Shown here in pieces: positions 55,779-64,000 of a DNA stretch of 64,000 bases. Position numbers and translations under genes: made by a program. Below the pieces are notes generated by a model. That model saw only the letters and a program-made list of their open reading frames with translations, made no database searches and was not told where the DNA came from. The first letter of the stretch is position 1. Every line of letters starts with the position of its first letter. This DNA is from JAGQVA01 sp033764335 (GTDB lineage Bacteria > Bacteroidota > Bacteroidia > J057): contig JANRJC010000007.1 in the NCBI GenBank assembly GCA_033764335.1, forward strand, positions 62,001 to 126,000, given 5' to 3'.

Positions 55779-56834
55779 CTAAAAAACGTTTAGCGACAAC
55801 ATGTTTTTTAATTCGGACAAATCTACTTGTAGCAATGCCGATGCTTTGCTCATGGTAATCTGCTCTTCGGCAACTGCCCGATACACCAAATTCTCGAAAC
55901 GATACGAACGCTCTTCTCCTGAATATCGGCTTGCCTCTACTTCGGCTTTTAATTCTCGGTTGGTATTTTGGCGTATGTAAAAAGTTTTAAGTTGGGCTTG
56001 TTTTATTATTTCAGCTTCACTGAGTTTGTAAACAATGACCGGAATGCTGATACCGTATTTTTCTTGTACATGAATCAATTCAACCATTGAAATGTTATGG
56101 CGCCTGGCCGAAAATTCGGCTGCAATGTTTGCCATGGATAGCAGCATTTCTGATGCAAAAGCATTGCAATACGCTTCTTGTTGCCTTACTTCTAAGCTAG
56201 CAATGGGCAAAAGCAAATGGCCAAGCTCATGCATAAGGGTAAAACGCTTACGCTCTACCGGCATGTTTTTGGCAATTACAATGATGTAATACTTGCCGTC
56301 AATAACCGTTGCCAAACCATCAAATTGGCCGCTTTCATCCTCAACTTCTATAACCTTAATGTGGTTACTTTCCAGCACATCTATTACATTGTAAATGGCG
56401 TCCTGCCCAATGTGCCAGCTCTCTTTTAAATCAAAAGCAGCTTTGCGCACATCCTCAACATGGGCTATGTTCAGGCTGCCAAGCGGATTTTCAAAAGTAT
56501 TAGATATACCGCAGATATTTTCTATGTACAGATAGTTTTCTATCTGAATACGAATTTCCTCTTTAAGCGCACTTACGCGCTTAGCCCCGAAGGAGCTTTT
56601 TTTACGAAAGTTGATTTCGCCCAATGACACTTCGGGTTTTCTAAAAAAATAATCTAGTTTTTGGTCGAATTGCTTAGCCAGGACAAGCAATACATCGCTG
56701 CCGGGCACCGACTTGCCTTGCTCATATTTGCTAACCATTTGTTTGCTTACGCCAATGCGTTTAGCCAAATCTTCTAAGGAAAGGCCATGCAGCTTGCGCA
56801 GGTTCTTTATTCTAATGCCAATTATGTCCTTCAT
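55779..56834 (-). CDS. Xre regulator fused to ImmA/IrrE metallopeptidase
   Basis: The 351-residue protein has an N-terminal Xre helix-turn-helix (IRIKNLRKLHGLSLEDLAKR, IGVSKQMVSKYEQGKSVPGS, residues about 6-45). An ImmA/IrrE zinc peptidase domain follows, with HELGHLLLP near residue 205. ImmA-type proteases cleave repressors to switch on mobile elements or stress genes; Xre-ImmA fusions often accompany toxins. It is directly followed by the PIN gene. A strong promoter overlapped by a palindrome (56851-56888) suggests autoregulation. Confidence 0.88.
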   Translation of the reverse strand: MKDIIGIRIKNLRKLHGLSLEDLAKRIGVSKQMVSKYEQGKSVPGSDVLLVLAKQFDQKLDYFFRKPEVSLGEINFRKKSSFGAKRVSALKEEIRIQIENYLYIENICGISNTFENPLGSLNIAHVEDVRKAAFDLKESWHIGQDAIYNVIDVLESNHIKVIEVEDESGQFDGLATVIDGKYYIIVIAKNMPVERKRFTLMHELGHLLLPIASLEVRQQEAYCNAFASEMLLSMANIAAEFSARRHNISMVELIHVQEKYGISIPVIVYKLSEAEIIKQAQLKTFYIRQNTNRELKAEVEASRYSGEERSYRFENLVYRAVAEEQITMSKASALLQVDLSELKNMLSLNVF

Positions 56835-56850
56835 TTCTCATTCCAATTTG

Positions 56851-56888
56851 GTTGACAAATATACAAATTTTATTCGATTCGTCAACCA
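56851..56888 (-). promoter_or_regulatory. Promoter with embedded palindromic operator for the Xre-ImmA/PIN pair
   Basis: On the minus strand TTG (56886-56884) and TATATTTG (56864-56857) are exactly 19 bp apart. The same 38 bp is bounded by GGTTGAC and its complement GTCAACC (56851-56857 and 56882-56888), so an operator wraps the promoter. The Xre domain encoded 17 bp downstream is the likely binder. Confidence 0.78.
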
Positions 56889-56950
56889 TACTTTAGTCTT
56901 TTTAAGTTTTTGGGTTCGGCATCTTCTGCTCGGGTTTCTGCTTCGTTCAT
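56882..56950 (-). pseudogene. hsdR: Remnant of the hsdR start
   Basis: From ATG 56950 the frame reads NEAETRAEDAEPKNLKRLKY and then a stop. The first 27 bp match the start of hsdR at 55278 with one mismatch (both MNEAETRAE), after which similarity fades. It marks where hsdR began before the Xre-ImmA/PIN pair was inserted, or a duplication made by that insertion. Confidence 0.75.
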
Positions 56951-57082
56951 AATTTTTCATTTAAAAGGTTCTTTTAAATTTACAAGCCATCAAACGATTA
57001 ATACAAACACTTGATTATCAATTATATACATCAATTTCAATAACTCTATAAAGTGCATCCTATAGAGTAAAACCCTGTTTTC

Positions 57083-58729
57083 TTACACTTTTTGCTTTAT
57101 AGAATATTTTGCCCATCGTTTAACACCATCAATACTCAATAAATCATTGAGTACCATTCTTTTTAAAAGCCTTTTCACTGTATGCTTATTGATTTCCTTT
57201 CCAATCCGTTGATGAATTTCGCCAAAACCGCTATTGGGATAAGCGGTCAAATCTTTGAAAATTAATTCTTCTAAGCGGTAATCTTCAATGTTCTTAAGAT
57301 TTGTTTTGCCTTTAAAGTTGATTTTCCGGATAAACTCAGGATTTACGGCATATTGAGTGCCTTTTCCTTTTCCTGTTTTTACAACCAGTTCAAAATCTAT
57401 AAGTCTGCCTAACCAATTTCTTAAACCCACTTCTTCATTTTGATTAAGGATGCCCGAAATTTCAAGAGCGGTGTAAGACTGTTGCTGTGCTAATAAGCCT
57501 AAAGAAATAAGTTCCTTTTGCTTCAATAAGAACTCATTGCTTGCCTTATCCATCAATCGCACAACTTCTTTGCTGACAAATTGCTTCTTTACAATAACAG
57601 TAACCCGTTCATCTGTTTCTCTTACAATAGGCAAAGGTTTTCCTGAACCCAACAGTTTGGCGTAAACCAAATCATAGCCACTACCTTCTTTTTCCATTAA
57701 GCCCAAATCGTAGAATATCTTAGAAATGTGTTCATTCCTTCTTATTGATTGGCTCAAGATATTTTTGGGAGTAACTCCAAATGGTAATCTACCTGGACTA
57801 TGAATTTCCATACGGTCAGGGAAAATATTGATAAAAATATCACCCCGAGTTGTATAGGTTCTATGAACCAAGGCATTTACAACCAATTCTCTTACGACTT
57901 CGATTGGGAAGAATGGAATGTTTTTACGGAACATTCCTTCTGATACTTCAATGCTTTCCTGCCAATCTGGAACATCTTCTAAAACTCTTTCTAATAATTC
58001 TTTAGGATTGGCAAAATAATCATCTATAAGCAACTTCCATACTTTTTCATCCTTATCATCATATCGAATCACCTGGATTGCAGGTGGATAAAGCAATGAA
58101 GCCCTATCATTTCGCTTTCCTATCCATAAAATACCCAAATTGGTTAAAAAACCTTTCTTTTGAATGAAATAGAAATCAAAAATCTCATCATCATTCATTT
58201 CTTTGATAAAACGACTTACTCTTTGCGAGTTTCTGATGTCATTTAGAAAAGTCCTTTTTTTTACTTCATCAAATTGAGTCGCTGGAACCTTTTTAGTAAT
58301 TTGTTCTTCCCAAACAAATGCGCTTTTATCAGCTGCCAAACGAGCCATTTCATCGGGGGGCACAGGTTTACATTCATTGTGAACCCTTACGTAATATTTG
58401 CCATCGGTGGTAGATGCAATAGTTTGAGCATTTCGGAAAACCTGAACTTGTATATACTCTCCTTTATTATCTGCAACTTCAATCGTTACTGCTATACCCA
58501 CATTAACTGTTCTGTGAGCAATGTTTTTTTGAATAATATCAGGCAGATTCCGGTCTGCAATCTGTTGTTTTTCGGGCGGCAATGCTTCTTTATCCTCAAT
58601 GCCGATATATATAAAGCCGCCCTGCGCATTCGCAAAACAAACACAGTCTTTTGCCAACTCATTCCAATTAGTTTGTTTGCCATTAAGGAACTGAACAGAC
58701 TTTTTATCTATATTTTTATTTTCTTCCAT
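57083..58729 (-). CDS. AlbA_2/Schlafen-like ATP-binding regulator
   Basis: The 548-residue protein has an N-terminal AlbA_2 domain (KQTNWNELAKDCVCFANAQG, GGFIYIGIEDKEALPPEKQ). A HATPase_c_4-like block follows in the middle (ELVVNALVHRTYTTRGDIF, NIFPDRMEIHSPGRLPFGVT). The C-terminus is winged-helix-like (FGEIHQRIGKEINKHTVKRL). Genes of this family are common passengers in type I restriction loci, and some act in phage defence. It lies between hsdS and the Xre-ImmA pair on the same strand. Confidence 0.85.
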   Translation of the reverse strand: MEENKNIDKKSVQFLNGKQTNWNELAKDCVCFANAQGGFIYIGIEDKEALPPEKQQIADRNLPDIIQKNIAHRTVNVGIAVTIEVADNKGEYIQVQVFRNAQTIASTTDGKYYVRVHNECKPVPPDEMARLAADKSAFVWEEQITKKVPATQFDEVKKRTFLNDIRNSQRVSRFIKEMNDDEIFDFYFIQKKGFLTNLGILWIGKRNDRASLLYPPAIQVIRYDDKDEKVWKLLIDDYFANPKELLERVLEDVPDWQESIEVSEGMFRKNIPFFPIEVVRELVVNALVHRTYTTRGDIFINIFPDRMEIHSPGRLPFGVTPKNILSQSIRRNEHISKIFYDLGLMEKEGSGYDLVYAKLLGSGKPLPIVRETDERVTVIVKKQFVSKEVVRLMDKASNEFLLKQKELISLGLLAQQQSYTALEISGILNQNEEVGLRNWLGRLIDFELVVKTGKGKGTQYAVNPEFIRKINFKGKTNLKNIEDYRLEELIFKDLTAYPNSGFGEIHQRIGKEINKHTVKRLLKRMVLNDLLSIDGVKRWAKYSIKQKV

Positions 58730-58809
58730 TATCGTCTGAACCTTTGATTAGATTGATTTGCTTGATTTTCCATTTGCATTGTATTTAGTTTTAATCATAG
58801 TTAATCCAT

Positions 58810-60087
58810 TCAATCAGCGTTAATCAAAGGTTCAGACATCAACTCCCCCCCAAACGCCTTCTGCAAAATACTCTTTTTCAACTCCTCCAAATCCTCTATT
58901 TTCTTCCGATACACCGCTTCCAGCTTTTGCGTTTCGGCTCGCAGGGCGTCTAATTGGTGGACGATGGTTTGTTGGGCTTTAACCGTTGGAATTCTAATTG
59001 GTAAATCAGAAAGAATTGTCTGATTTAAGTTGCTCATTGTTGCACCAATAGAAGATTTTTCAAGTTGTTGTTTTACAGAATTTGAACTTAGAATAACATT
59101 TAAAAAGTCGCTGTCTGATTTTTGGGGATTTACTCTTATTACAAAACTTCCTGTTCCACATAGCCAATTCACATTTTCTTGCCTTACAACTGCACATCTT
59201 CCCATTTCACCCCTTCGTGCAATTACAATATCACCGAGTTTCAATGCGTATTTTTCAAGTCCTGTGAATGTATCATGGTTAATCATTGTTTTTGCCAATG
59301 GAATAATTTTCCCATCTACTATATTCTGAGGATTTACAACAGGTATACCATCTTCAACATAATCTGATTGATGAAGCATACTACCAAATGGACCTGTCAT
59401 TATTTTATTTACAACTTCCCCCAAAGTTCTCTCTTCCCACCCATCACCCTTCTTCTCAAACACCCCCTGCAAATAACTCTCAAAAAGCTCCCTGGCGTTT
59501 TTGAGGTTTTGTTCGGCATTGGCTTTTGCCTTGGCTATGGCGGCAAAGGCTTCATCTAAGATGGAAACGATGCGTTGTTGTTCGGGGAGGGATTTTGGGA
59601 ATCGTAGAAAAATACTTTTTACTTCTGCATCAGTAACTGCTGGATAGCTTGCTCCCTTTTGAAGTTTCTCCATCTGCTGATTGAATTCATCCGTAAGCAA
59701 AAAGTAGAATAAATACTTGTTGTCTATGTTTTCTTTTCCACGCAAAACAAAATATCCTGTGCTGCAAACTTGCCCATCATATTCTTCTGTAATCAAAGCA
59801 ACTCTGCTATGGGTAGGTCTTACAGTAGCAAAAATCACGTCATTCTCTCTTACTAATTTCCTTGCTCGACTTGGAGCATCTTTTCCAAGCAAAACAGTTG
59901 CGCCTTCAATTTCTTTTGTTTCTTTATTTACACTTGAAACATCAAGGTAGGTAAACTCCTTATCAGGGTTTTTGGTAGGGTCAACCATTTCGGTTTTTTC
60001 CGAAACTTCCCCCAACTTCTTTATTTCCCAACCCTTCGGCAGGCTCAGGGCATCGTCTTTATGGTAGCTGAGTTTATCGAAGTTCAT
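58810..60087 (-). CDS. hsdS: Type I restriction enzyme specificity subunit
   Basis: The 425-residue protein has two target-recognition domains, each opened by LPKGWEIKKLGEV (about 18-30) and GWEERTLGEVVNKIM (about 216-230). Each is followed by a conserved helix (LPEQQRIVSILDEAFAAIAKAKANAEQNL; AQQTIVHQLDALRAETQKLEAVYRKKIEDLEEL), which sets the spacer. It chooses the DNA site for the complex. Its start overlaps hsdM by 4 bp. Codons at 60032-60050 for the N-terminal ALSLPKG come from a short palindromic repeat word. Confidence 0.92.
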   Translation of the reverse strand: MNFDKLSYHKDDALSLPKGWEIKKLGEVSEKTEMVDPTKNPDKEFTYLDVSSVNKETKEIEGATVLLGKDAPSRARKLVRENDVIFATVRPTHSRVALITEEYDGQVCSTGYFVLRGKENIDNKYLFYFLLTDEFNQQMEKLQKGASYPAVTDAEVKSIFLRFPKSLPEQQRIVSILDEAFAAIAKAKANAEQNLKNARELFESYLQGVFEKKGDGWEERTLGEVVNKIMTGPFGSMLHQSDYVEDGIPVVNPQNIVDGKIIPLAKTMINHDTFTGLEKYALKLGDIVIARRGEMGRCAVVRQENVNWLCGTGSFVIRVNPQKSDSDFLNVILSSNSVKQQLEKSSIGATMSNLNQTILSDLPIRIPTVKAQQTIVHQLDALRAETQKLEAVYRKKIEDLEELKKSILQKAFGGELMSEPLINAD

Positions 60088-61559
60088 ATCAATTCCAAAA
60101 TTGAGTTAAGGATTTCAGCACTTTCTTCGTCCAATGCTTTCATTTCTTCTAAAATGGCTTGCGGTTGGCGTAGCGTTACTTCTTCTTTCTTGTTCGGGTT
60201 TTTTACGCTTAAATCATAAGTGTCTCCGGCTTCGAGAACCTCAGCCAGCGATACAGTCCATGAGTTTTCTGTATTGGGGGCTTCCACAAGGGAAGCCCGT
60301 ACGCGTTGTAGTTGAATAAATTCTGCCAGGTCGTTTTCGTTGAGTGGGTTGGTTTTGCCCAAATTGCGGTCAAGGTTCAATTGGTAGTACCAAATGTTGC
60401 GGGTGGGTTTTCCTTTTTCAAAAAACAACACCACGGTTTTTACCCCTGCACCGGTAAAGGTGCCTCCGGGCAAATCCAACACGGTATGCAGGTTGCAGTT
60501 TTCCAACAGGGTTTTGCGTATGGCAACAGTGGCATTGTCGGTATTGCTCAAAAATGTGTTTTTAATTACCACACCTGCCTTGCCGCCTGCTTTCAGTATT
60601 TTAATGAAGTGCTGCAAAAAGAGCGAAGCGGTTTCGCCTGTTTTAATCGGGAAGTTTTGTTGCACTTCGGCGCGTTCTTTTCCTCCAAAAGGCGGATTGG
60701 CAAGCACCACATCGTAGCGGTCTTTTTCCTGTATGTCGGCAAGGTTTTCGGCAAGTGTATTGGTATGTATGATGTTGGGAGCTTCCACACCGTGCAAAAT
60801 CATGTTCATAATGCCAATGATATACGCCAGCGATTTCTTCTCCTTGCCGTAAAAGGTGCGTTTTTGCAGTATCTCGGTTTCTTTGGTAGAAAGTGATTTG
60901 CTATTTCGCAAGTAATCGAACGCTTCGCAAAGGAAGCCCGCACTACCCACTGCACCGTCATAAATTTTGTCGCCAATTTTTGGGGCAACCACTTTTACAA
61001 TGGTCGTAATGAGCGGTCGGGGGGTGTAGTATTCGCCACCGTTTCGCCCTGCGTTGCCCATATTTTGTATTTTGGCTTCGTACAGGTGGCTCATTTCGTG
61101 TTTCTCTGCGTGGGTTCTAAAACGCAACTCGTCAATGCGGTTAATCACTTCACGCAAATTGTAGCCGCTTTGTATGCGGTTTTTCAGTTCGCTGAAAATC
61201 TCGCCAATCTTGTATTCGATGGTGTCGGCACTTTCGGCACTGGTTTTAAACTTTTTGAGGTAGGGAAAGAGTTCATTATTGACAAAATCCAACAAATCAT
61301 CACCGGTCAATGCATTGTGATCAATTTTTCCATTATCCAACTTGGGCGCAGCCCAGGTCGTCCAATGAAATTGGGGTTCAACAATACCCGTGTATGATTT
61401 ACCGGTAAGTTCAGCGGCTGTGGCTCTGTCTTTCTCCAGATCGTCCAAATATTTGAGAAACAAAATCCAGGAGGTTTGCTCCACATAGTCCAGTTCACTG
61501 CCGCAACCCGCGTCTTTGTGAAGGATATCGTCAATATTTTTAAAAGTCTGTTCAAACAT
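60084..61559 (-). CDS. hsdM: Type I restriction enzyme methyltransferase subunit
   Basis: The 491-residue protein is a full HsdM. It has an N-terminal helical domain (FKNIDDILHKDAGCGSELDY), motif I IYDGAVGSAGFLCEA and the catalytic NPPF (VVLANPPFGGKERAE) for N6-adenine methylation. It works with HsdS to protect the host sites. The start at 61559 follows no clear promoter box. The gene is followed with a 4-bp overlap by hsdS, then by cargo and hsdR. Confidence 0.93.
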   Translation of the reverse strand: MFEQTFKNIDDILHKDAGCGSELDYVEQTSWILFLKYLDDLEKDRATAAELTGKSYTGIVEPQFHWTTWAAPKLDNGKIDHNALTGDDLLDFVNNELFPYLKKFKTSAESADTIEYKIGEIFSELKNRIQSGYNLREVINRIDELRFRTHAEKHEMSHLYEAKIQNMGNAGRNGGEYYTPRPLITTIVKVVAPKIGDKIYDGAVGSAGFLCEAFDYLRNSKSLSTKETEILQKRTFYGKEKKSLAYIIGIMNMILHGVEAPNIIHTNTLAENLADIQEKDRYDVVLANPPFGGKERAEVQQNFPIKTGETASLFLQHFIKILKAGGKAGVVIKNTFLSNTDNATVAIRKTLLENCNLHTVLDLPGGTFTGAGVKTVVLFFEKGKPTRNIWYYQLNLDRNLGKTNPLNENDLAEFIQLQRVRASLVEAPNTENSWTVSLAEVLEAGDTYDLSVKNPNKKEEVTLRQPQAILEEMKALDEESAEILNSILELI

Positions 61560-61627
61560 TCGTTTTTTTTATACGGTACACAATTTCCCCCCTTTTCCGC
61601 ATATCTGCAAGTACCAGGACAACACAC

Positions 61628-61668
61628 GAAAAAACAATCCCCTCCCCAAAAATTCTTTCGGGGAGGGG
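61628..61668 (-). terminator. Rho-independent terminator after the phospho-sugar mutase
   Basis: CCCCTCCCC (61639-61647) and GGGGAGGGG (61660-61668) form a 9-bp GC stem, and on the minus strand a run of six T follows. It lies 33 bp after the stop of the mutase gene and isolates it from hsdM. Confidence 0.85.
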
Positions 61669-61700
61669 AGTATTTGAGGTTCTATACTTAAATTCCGGTT

Positions 61701-63440
61701 CTACCGCGTATATTCATCAATCAGTACCTGGATGCCGTCAATCTTCTGATTGAGTTTGGCGAGGGTGCTGTCGAAGTCTTCTTTACGCGCCATCGGGGTG
61801 TTTACGCTCATGTAAAACTTGATCTTGGGTTCTGTTCCGGAGGGGCGGGCGGAGACCTTCGTGCCGTCGGCGGTGAGGAATTGTAAGACGTTGGATTTGG
61901 GCATGTCTATCGGCAGTTCCTCTCCGCTGGTGAGGTCGGTGCGTATCTGCCGCTGGTAGTCAAGCAGGGTCACTACGGGCGATCCTTCGATTTCTTTCGG
62001 CGGGTTGGTGCGCATCTGGGCCATGAGTTCGGCGATTTCTTCCTGGCCTTTTTTACCTCCTTTTTTGATGGAAAATAGTCTTTCGAGGTACATACCAAAG
62101 GTGAGGTAAATCTCGGTCAAGAGGTCAAACAGCGTCAGTCCGTTGTCTTTGGCGTAGGCGACGAGTTCGGCGATCATCGCGCAGGAGGAAATGGCGTCTT
62201 TGTCGCGCACGAAGTCGCCGATGAGGTATCCGTAACTTTCTTCGCCGCCGCCGATAAACTGGCGTTTGCCTTCATTTTCTCTCAATACTTCAGCGATCCA
62301 TTTGAATCCGGTCAGGGTATTGATACAATCCACGCCAAAACGGTCGGCCATGCGGTCAATCAGGTCGGTGGTCACGATGGTTTTACACACGTATTGTTTG
62401 CCGTCGAGTTTGCCTTTGGCTTTCCACTGCTTGAGGAGGTAGTAAATGATGAGCGAACCGGTCTGGTTGCCGTTGAGTAGTTGCCATTCGCCGTGGGGGT
62501 TTTTTACACCTATGCCCACGCGATCGGCGTCGGGGTCGGTAGCCATGACGAGGTCGGCGTCGAGGTCTTTGGCTTGTTTGAGAGCGATGCTCATCGCCTC
62601 GGTTTCTTCGGGGTTGGGATACACTACCGTCGGGAAGTTGCCGTCGGGGGTGGCCTGTTCTTTTACCACGTGTACGTTGGTAAAGCCGAGTTTTTCGAGG
62701 ATTCGGGGAACCATCGTGATGCCCGTGCCGTGGATGGAAGAATAGACAATTTTGAGGTCTTTCTGGTTGGCGATCGCTTCCGGGGTTACGACATTCCCGG
62801 CAACGGCGGTGAGGTATTTGTTGTCGAGGTTTTCACCGATACGGGTGATGAGGTTTTCATCGGCCTGGAAGTTTACTTCATCGGGGCCGGCGATTTTATT
62901 GACTTCGGCGATGATGTTTTTATCATGGGGAGCCACTACCTGTCCGCCGTCGTCCCAATAGGCTTTGTAGCCGTTGTATTCTTTGGGGTTGTGGGAGGCG
63001 GTGAGTACGACGCCGCTTTTGCATCCGAGGGTGCGGATGGTGAAGGAGAGTTCGGGGGTAGGGCGGAGTTCTTCAAATAGATACACATGAATTCCATTCG
63101 CCGAAAAAACCGCCGCCGTCATTTCACCGAAATACTGGCTGTTGTTGCGGCTGTCGTAAGCGATGGCTACACTTATTTTTTCATAGGGAAAAGATTTTTT
63201 CAAATAGTTGGCGAGGCCCTGGGTGGCCATGCCGATGGTGTATTTATTGACGCGGTTAGAGCCGGTTCCCATGATTCCGCGGAGGCCGCCTGTACCAAAC
63301 TCAAGGTTTTGGTAAAAAGAATCCACGAGTTCTTCGGGGTTTTCATTTGCCATCATGCGGCGGATTTCTGCCTTCGCAGATTCATCAATATTGCTGTCAA
63401 GCCAGGATTGTGCGCGTTTTTTTTCTTCAACTGCTACCAT
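61701..63440 (-). CDS. Phospho-sugar mutase (phosphoglucomutase/phosphomannomutase)
   Basis: The 579-residue protein is full length for the PGM2-like group. The phosphoserine loop is TASHNPKEYNGYK, the metal loop is DPDADRVGIG, the sugar-specificity loop is GGGEESYGYL, and the phosphate-binding end is RPSGTEPKIKFY. It interconverts sugar 1- and 6-phosphates in central and cell-wall metabolism. It is a housekeeping gene with its own terminator, marking the edge of the restriction island. Confidence 0.94.
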   Translation of the reverse strand: MVAVEEKKRAQSWLDSNIDESAKAEIRRMMANENPEELVDSFYQNLEFGTGGLRGIMGTGSNRVNKYTIGMATQGLANYLKKSFPYEKISVAIAYDSRNNSQYFGEMTAAVFSANGIHVYLFEELRPTPELSFTIRTLGCKSGVVLTASHNPKEYNGYKAYWDDGGQVVAPHDKNIIAEVNKIAGPDEVNFQADENLITRIGENLDNKYLTAVAGNVVTPEAIANQKDLKIVYSSIHGTGITMVPRILEKLGFTNVHVVKEQATPDGNFPTVVYPNPEETEAMSIALKQAKDLDADLVMATDPDADRVGIGVKNPHGEWQLLNGNQTGSLIIYYLLKQWKAKGKLDGKQYVCKTIVTTDLIDRMADRFGVDCINTLTGFKWIAEVLRENEGKRQFIGGGEESYGYLIGDFVRDKDAISSCAMIAELVAYAKDNGLTLFDLLTEIYLTFGMYLERLFSIKKGGKKGQEEIAELMAQMRTNPPKEIEGSPVVTLLDYQRQIRTDLTSGEELPIDMPKSNVLQFLTADGTKVSARPSGTEPKIKFYMSVNTPMARKEDFDSTLAKLNQKIDGIQVLIDEYTR

Positions 63441-63530
63441 GTGAGTGTTTTATTTTTTGGTCGGCGAAATATAAGAAAATCAAAAATACTTTGTTTGACT
63501 AATTGGGAATTCAGGCAGAAAAACCGTTTT

Positions 63531-64000
63531 TTAGAAAACCGGTGTTTTTGCCTGAGCGGACTCCATAGGAATAGTGAAAAAAAACTCGCTTCCTTTATTT
63601 ATTTCGGAGCGAACGCCGATCTCGCCTTTATGCTGCTCCACAATTTTTTTGCACAGAGCCAGTCCGATACCCGTTCCTTCGTATTCGGTTTCTTTATGTA
63701 GTCGCCGGAAGAGGAGGAAAATATGATCCTGATATGCGGAAGAAATACCGATGCCATTGTCTTTCACCCAAAACCTCCACTGATGGGGTTCTTCCACGCA
63801 GCTGATTTCGATTTCAGGCGGGAAACCCGAGCGGTGAAACTTTAGCGCGTTGATAATCAAATTGTGAAACAATTGCCGGAGTTTTATCCGGTCGGCGGGG
63901 ATGGTATCCGGAATATTTCGGAAGGTGAGTTTTGCTTGTTTTTCTTCAATGGCCGTAAATAATTCTTTGCGAATTTCTTCAAGAAGCAACGGCATATTCA
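63531..64000 (-). CDS. Sensor histidine kinase, C-terminal part (runs off window)
   Basis: The frame is open to the right edge, so the start lies outside; the ATG at 63995 is internal. The visible 156 codons are a HATPase domain: N-box LFHNLIINALKFH, G1-box WVKDNGIGIS, G2-box GTGIGLALCKKIVEQH. It ends soon after GSEFFFTIPME, as in phytochrome/PAS-type hybrid kinases of this phylum. The sensor part and the partner regulator are not visible. Confidence 0.88.
   Translation of the reverse strand, partial: NMPLLLEEIRKELFTAIEEKQAKLTFRNIPDTIPADRIKLRQLFHNLIINALKFHRSGFPPEIEISCVEEPHQWRFWVKDNGIGISSAYQDHIFLLFRRLHKETEYEGTGIGLALCKKIVEQHKGEIGVRSEINKGSEFFFTIPMESAQAKTPVF

Overview
The window looks like a chromosomal segment of a free-living, probably aquatic member of the Bacteroidota, most likely of the Saprospiria type. 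The evidence is type IX secretion (T9SS) sorting domains on several secreted proteins, SprB-type repeats in a giant adhesin, lipoprotein and signal-peptide styles usual for that phylum, and promoters that read TTG-N19-TATATTTG. The placement below phylum is inference. No rRNA, tRNA or CRISPR array was recognised.

Layout. 1-3.6 kb: a giant lectin/SprB-repeat surface protein, cut by the left edge. 3.7-9.0 kb: a membrane methyltransferase-like protein, then a sigma factor, a membrane-anchored TPR protein placed like an anti-sigma factor, and a convergent exported TPR-CHAT (caspase-like) protease. 9.2-16.6 kb: a small T9SS cargo, a helical protein of unknown function, and a four-gene block of exported proteins (two CsgG/LpoB-like, one membrane, one beta-barrel) that ends beside a decapitated fragment of a paralogue of the helical protein. 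16.9-19.3 kb: two AT-rich exported proteins separated by a MITE-like element with a 9-bp target duplication. 19.6-29.7 kb: a complete D-apiose uptake and oxidative degradation operon (three-part ABC transporter, ApsD, RuBisCO-like OiaX, OiaK, ApnO, ApnL). 29.8-34.4 kb: patatin phospholipase, T9SS sulfatase, MFS transporter.

34.5-50.3 kb is a mosaic of accessory genes and repeats. It holds an Xre/GNAT toxin-antitoxin-like pair, a XisH pseudogene with intact XisI, a 5'-truncated AAA/PD-(D/E)XK gene, a GH67 alpha-glucuronidase, an RloA/RloB-type predicted defence pair bracketed by a short repeat, a DUF1552/DUF1592 pair with c-type haem motifs, DUF2442, a Fic enzyme, an FAD oxidoreductase and a Uma2 protein. 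Two copies of a large palindromic element lie about 10 kb apart.

50.4-64 kb: a T9SS beta-propeller-like protein and a CBS protein, then a type I restriction-modification island (hsdM, hsdS, hsdR on the minus strand) carrying an AlbA_2/Schlafen-like gene and an Xre-ImmA/PIN pair. The pair sits exactly at the start of hsdR, and a duplicated remnant of the hsdR start lies on its far side. A phospho-sugar mutase with a clear terminator and the end of a sensor histidine kinase close the window.

The apiose operon, the GH67 glucuronidase, the sulfatase and the sugar MFS transporter together suggest use of plant or seagrass cell-wall glycans. The most promising leads for something undescribed are the sigma/anti-sigma/TPR-CHAT module and the restriction island with its inserted cargo.
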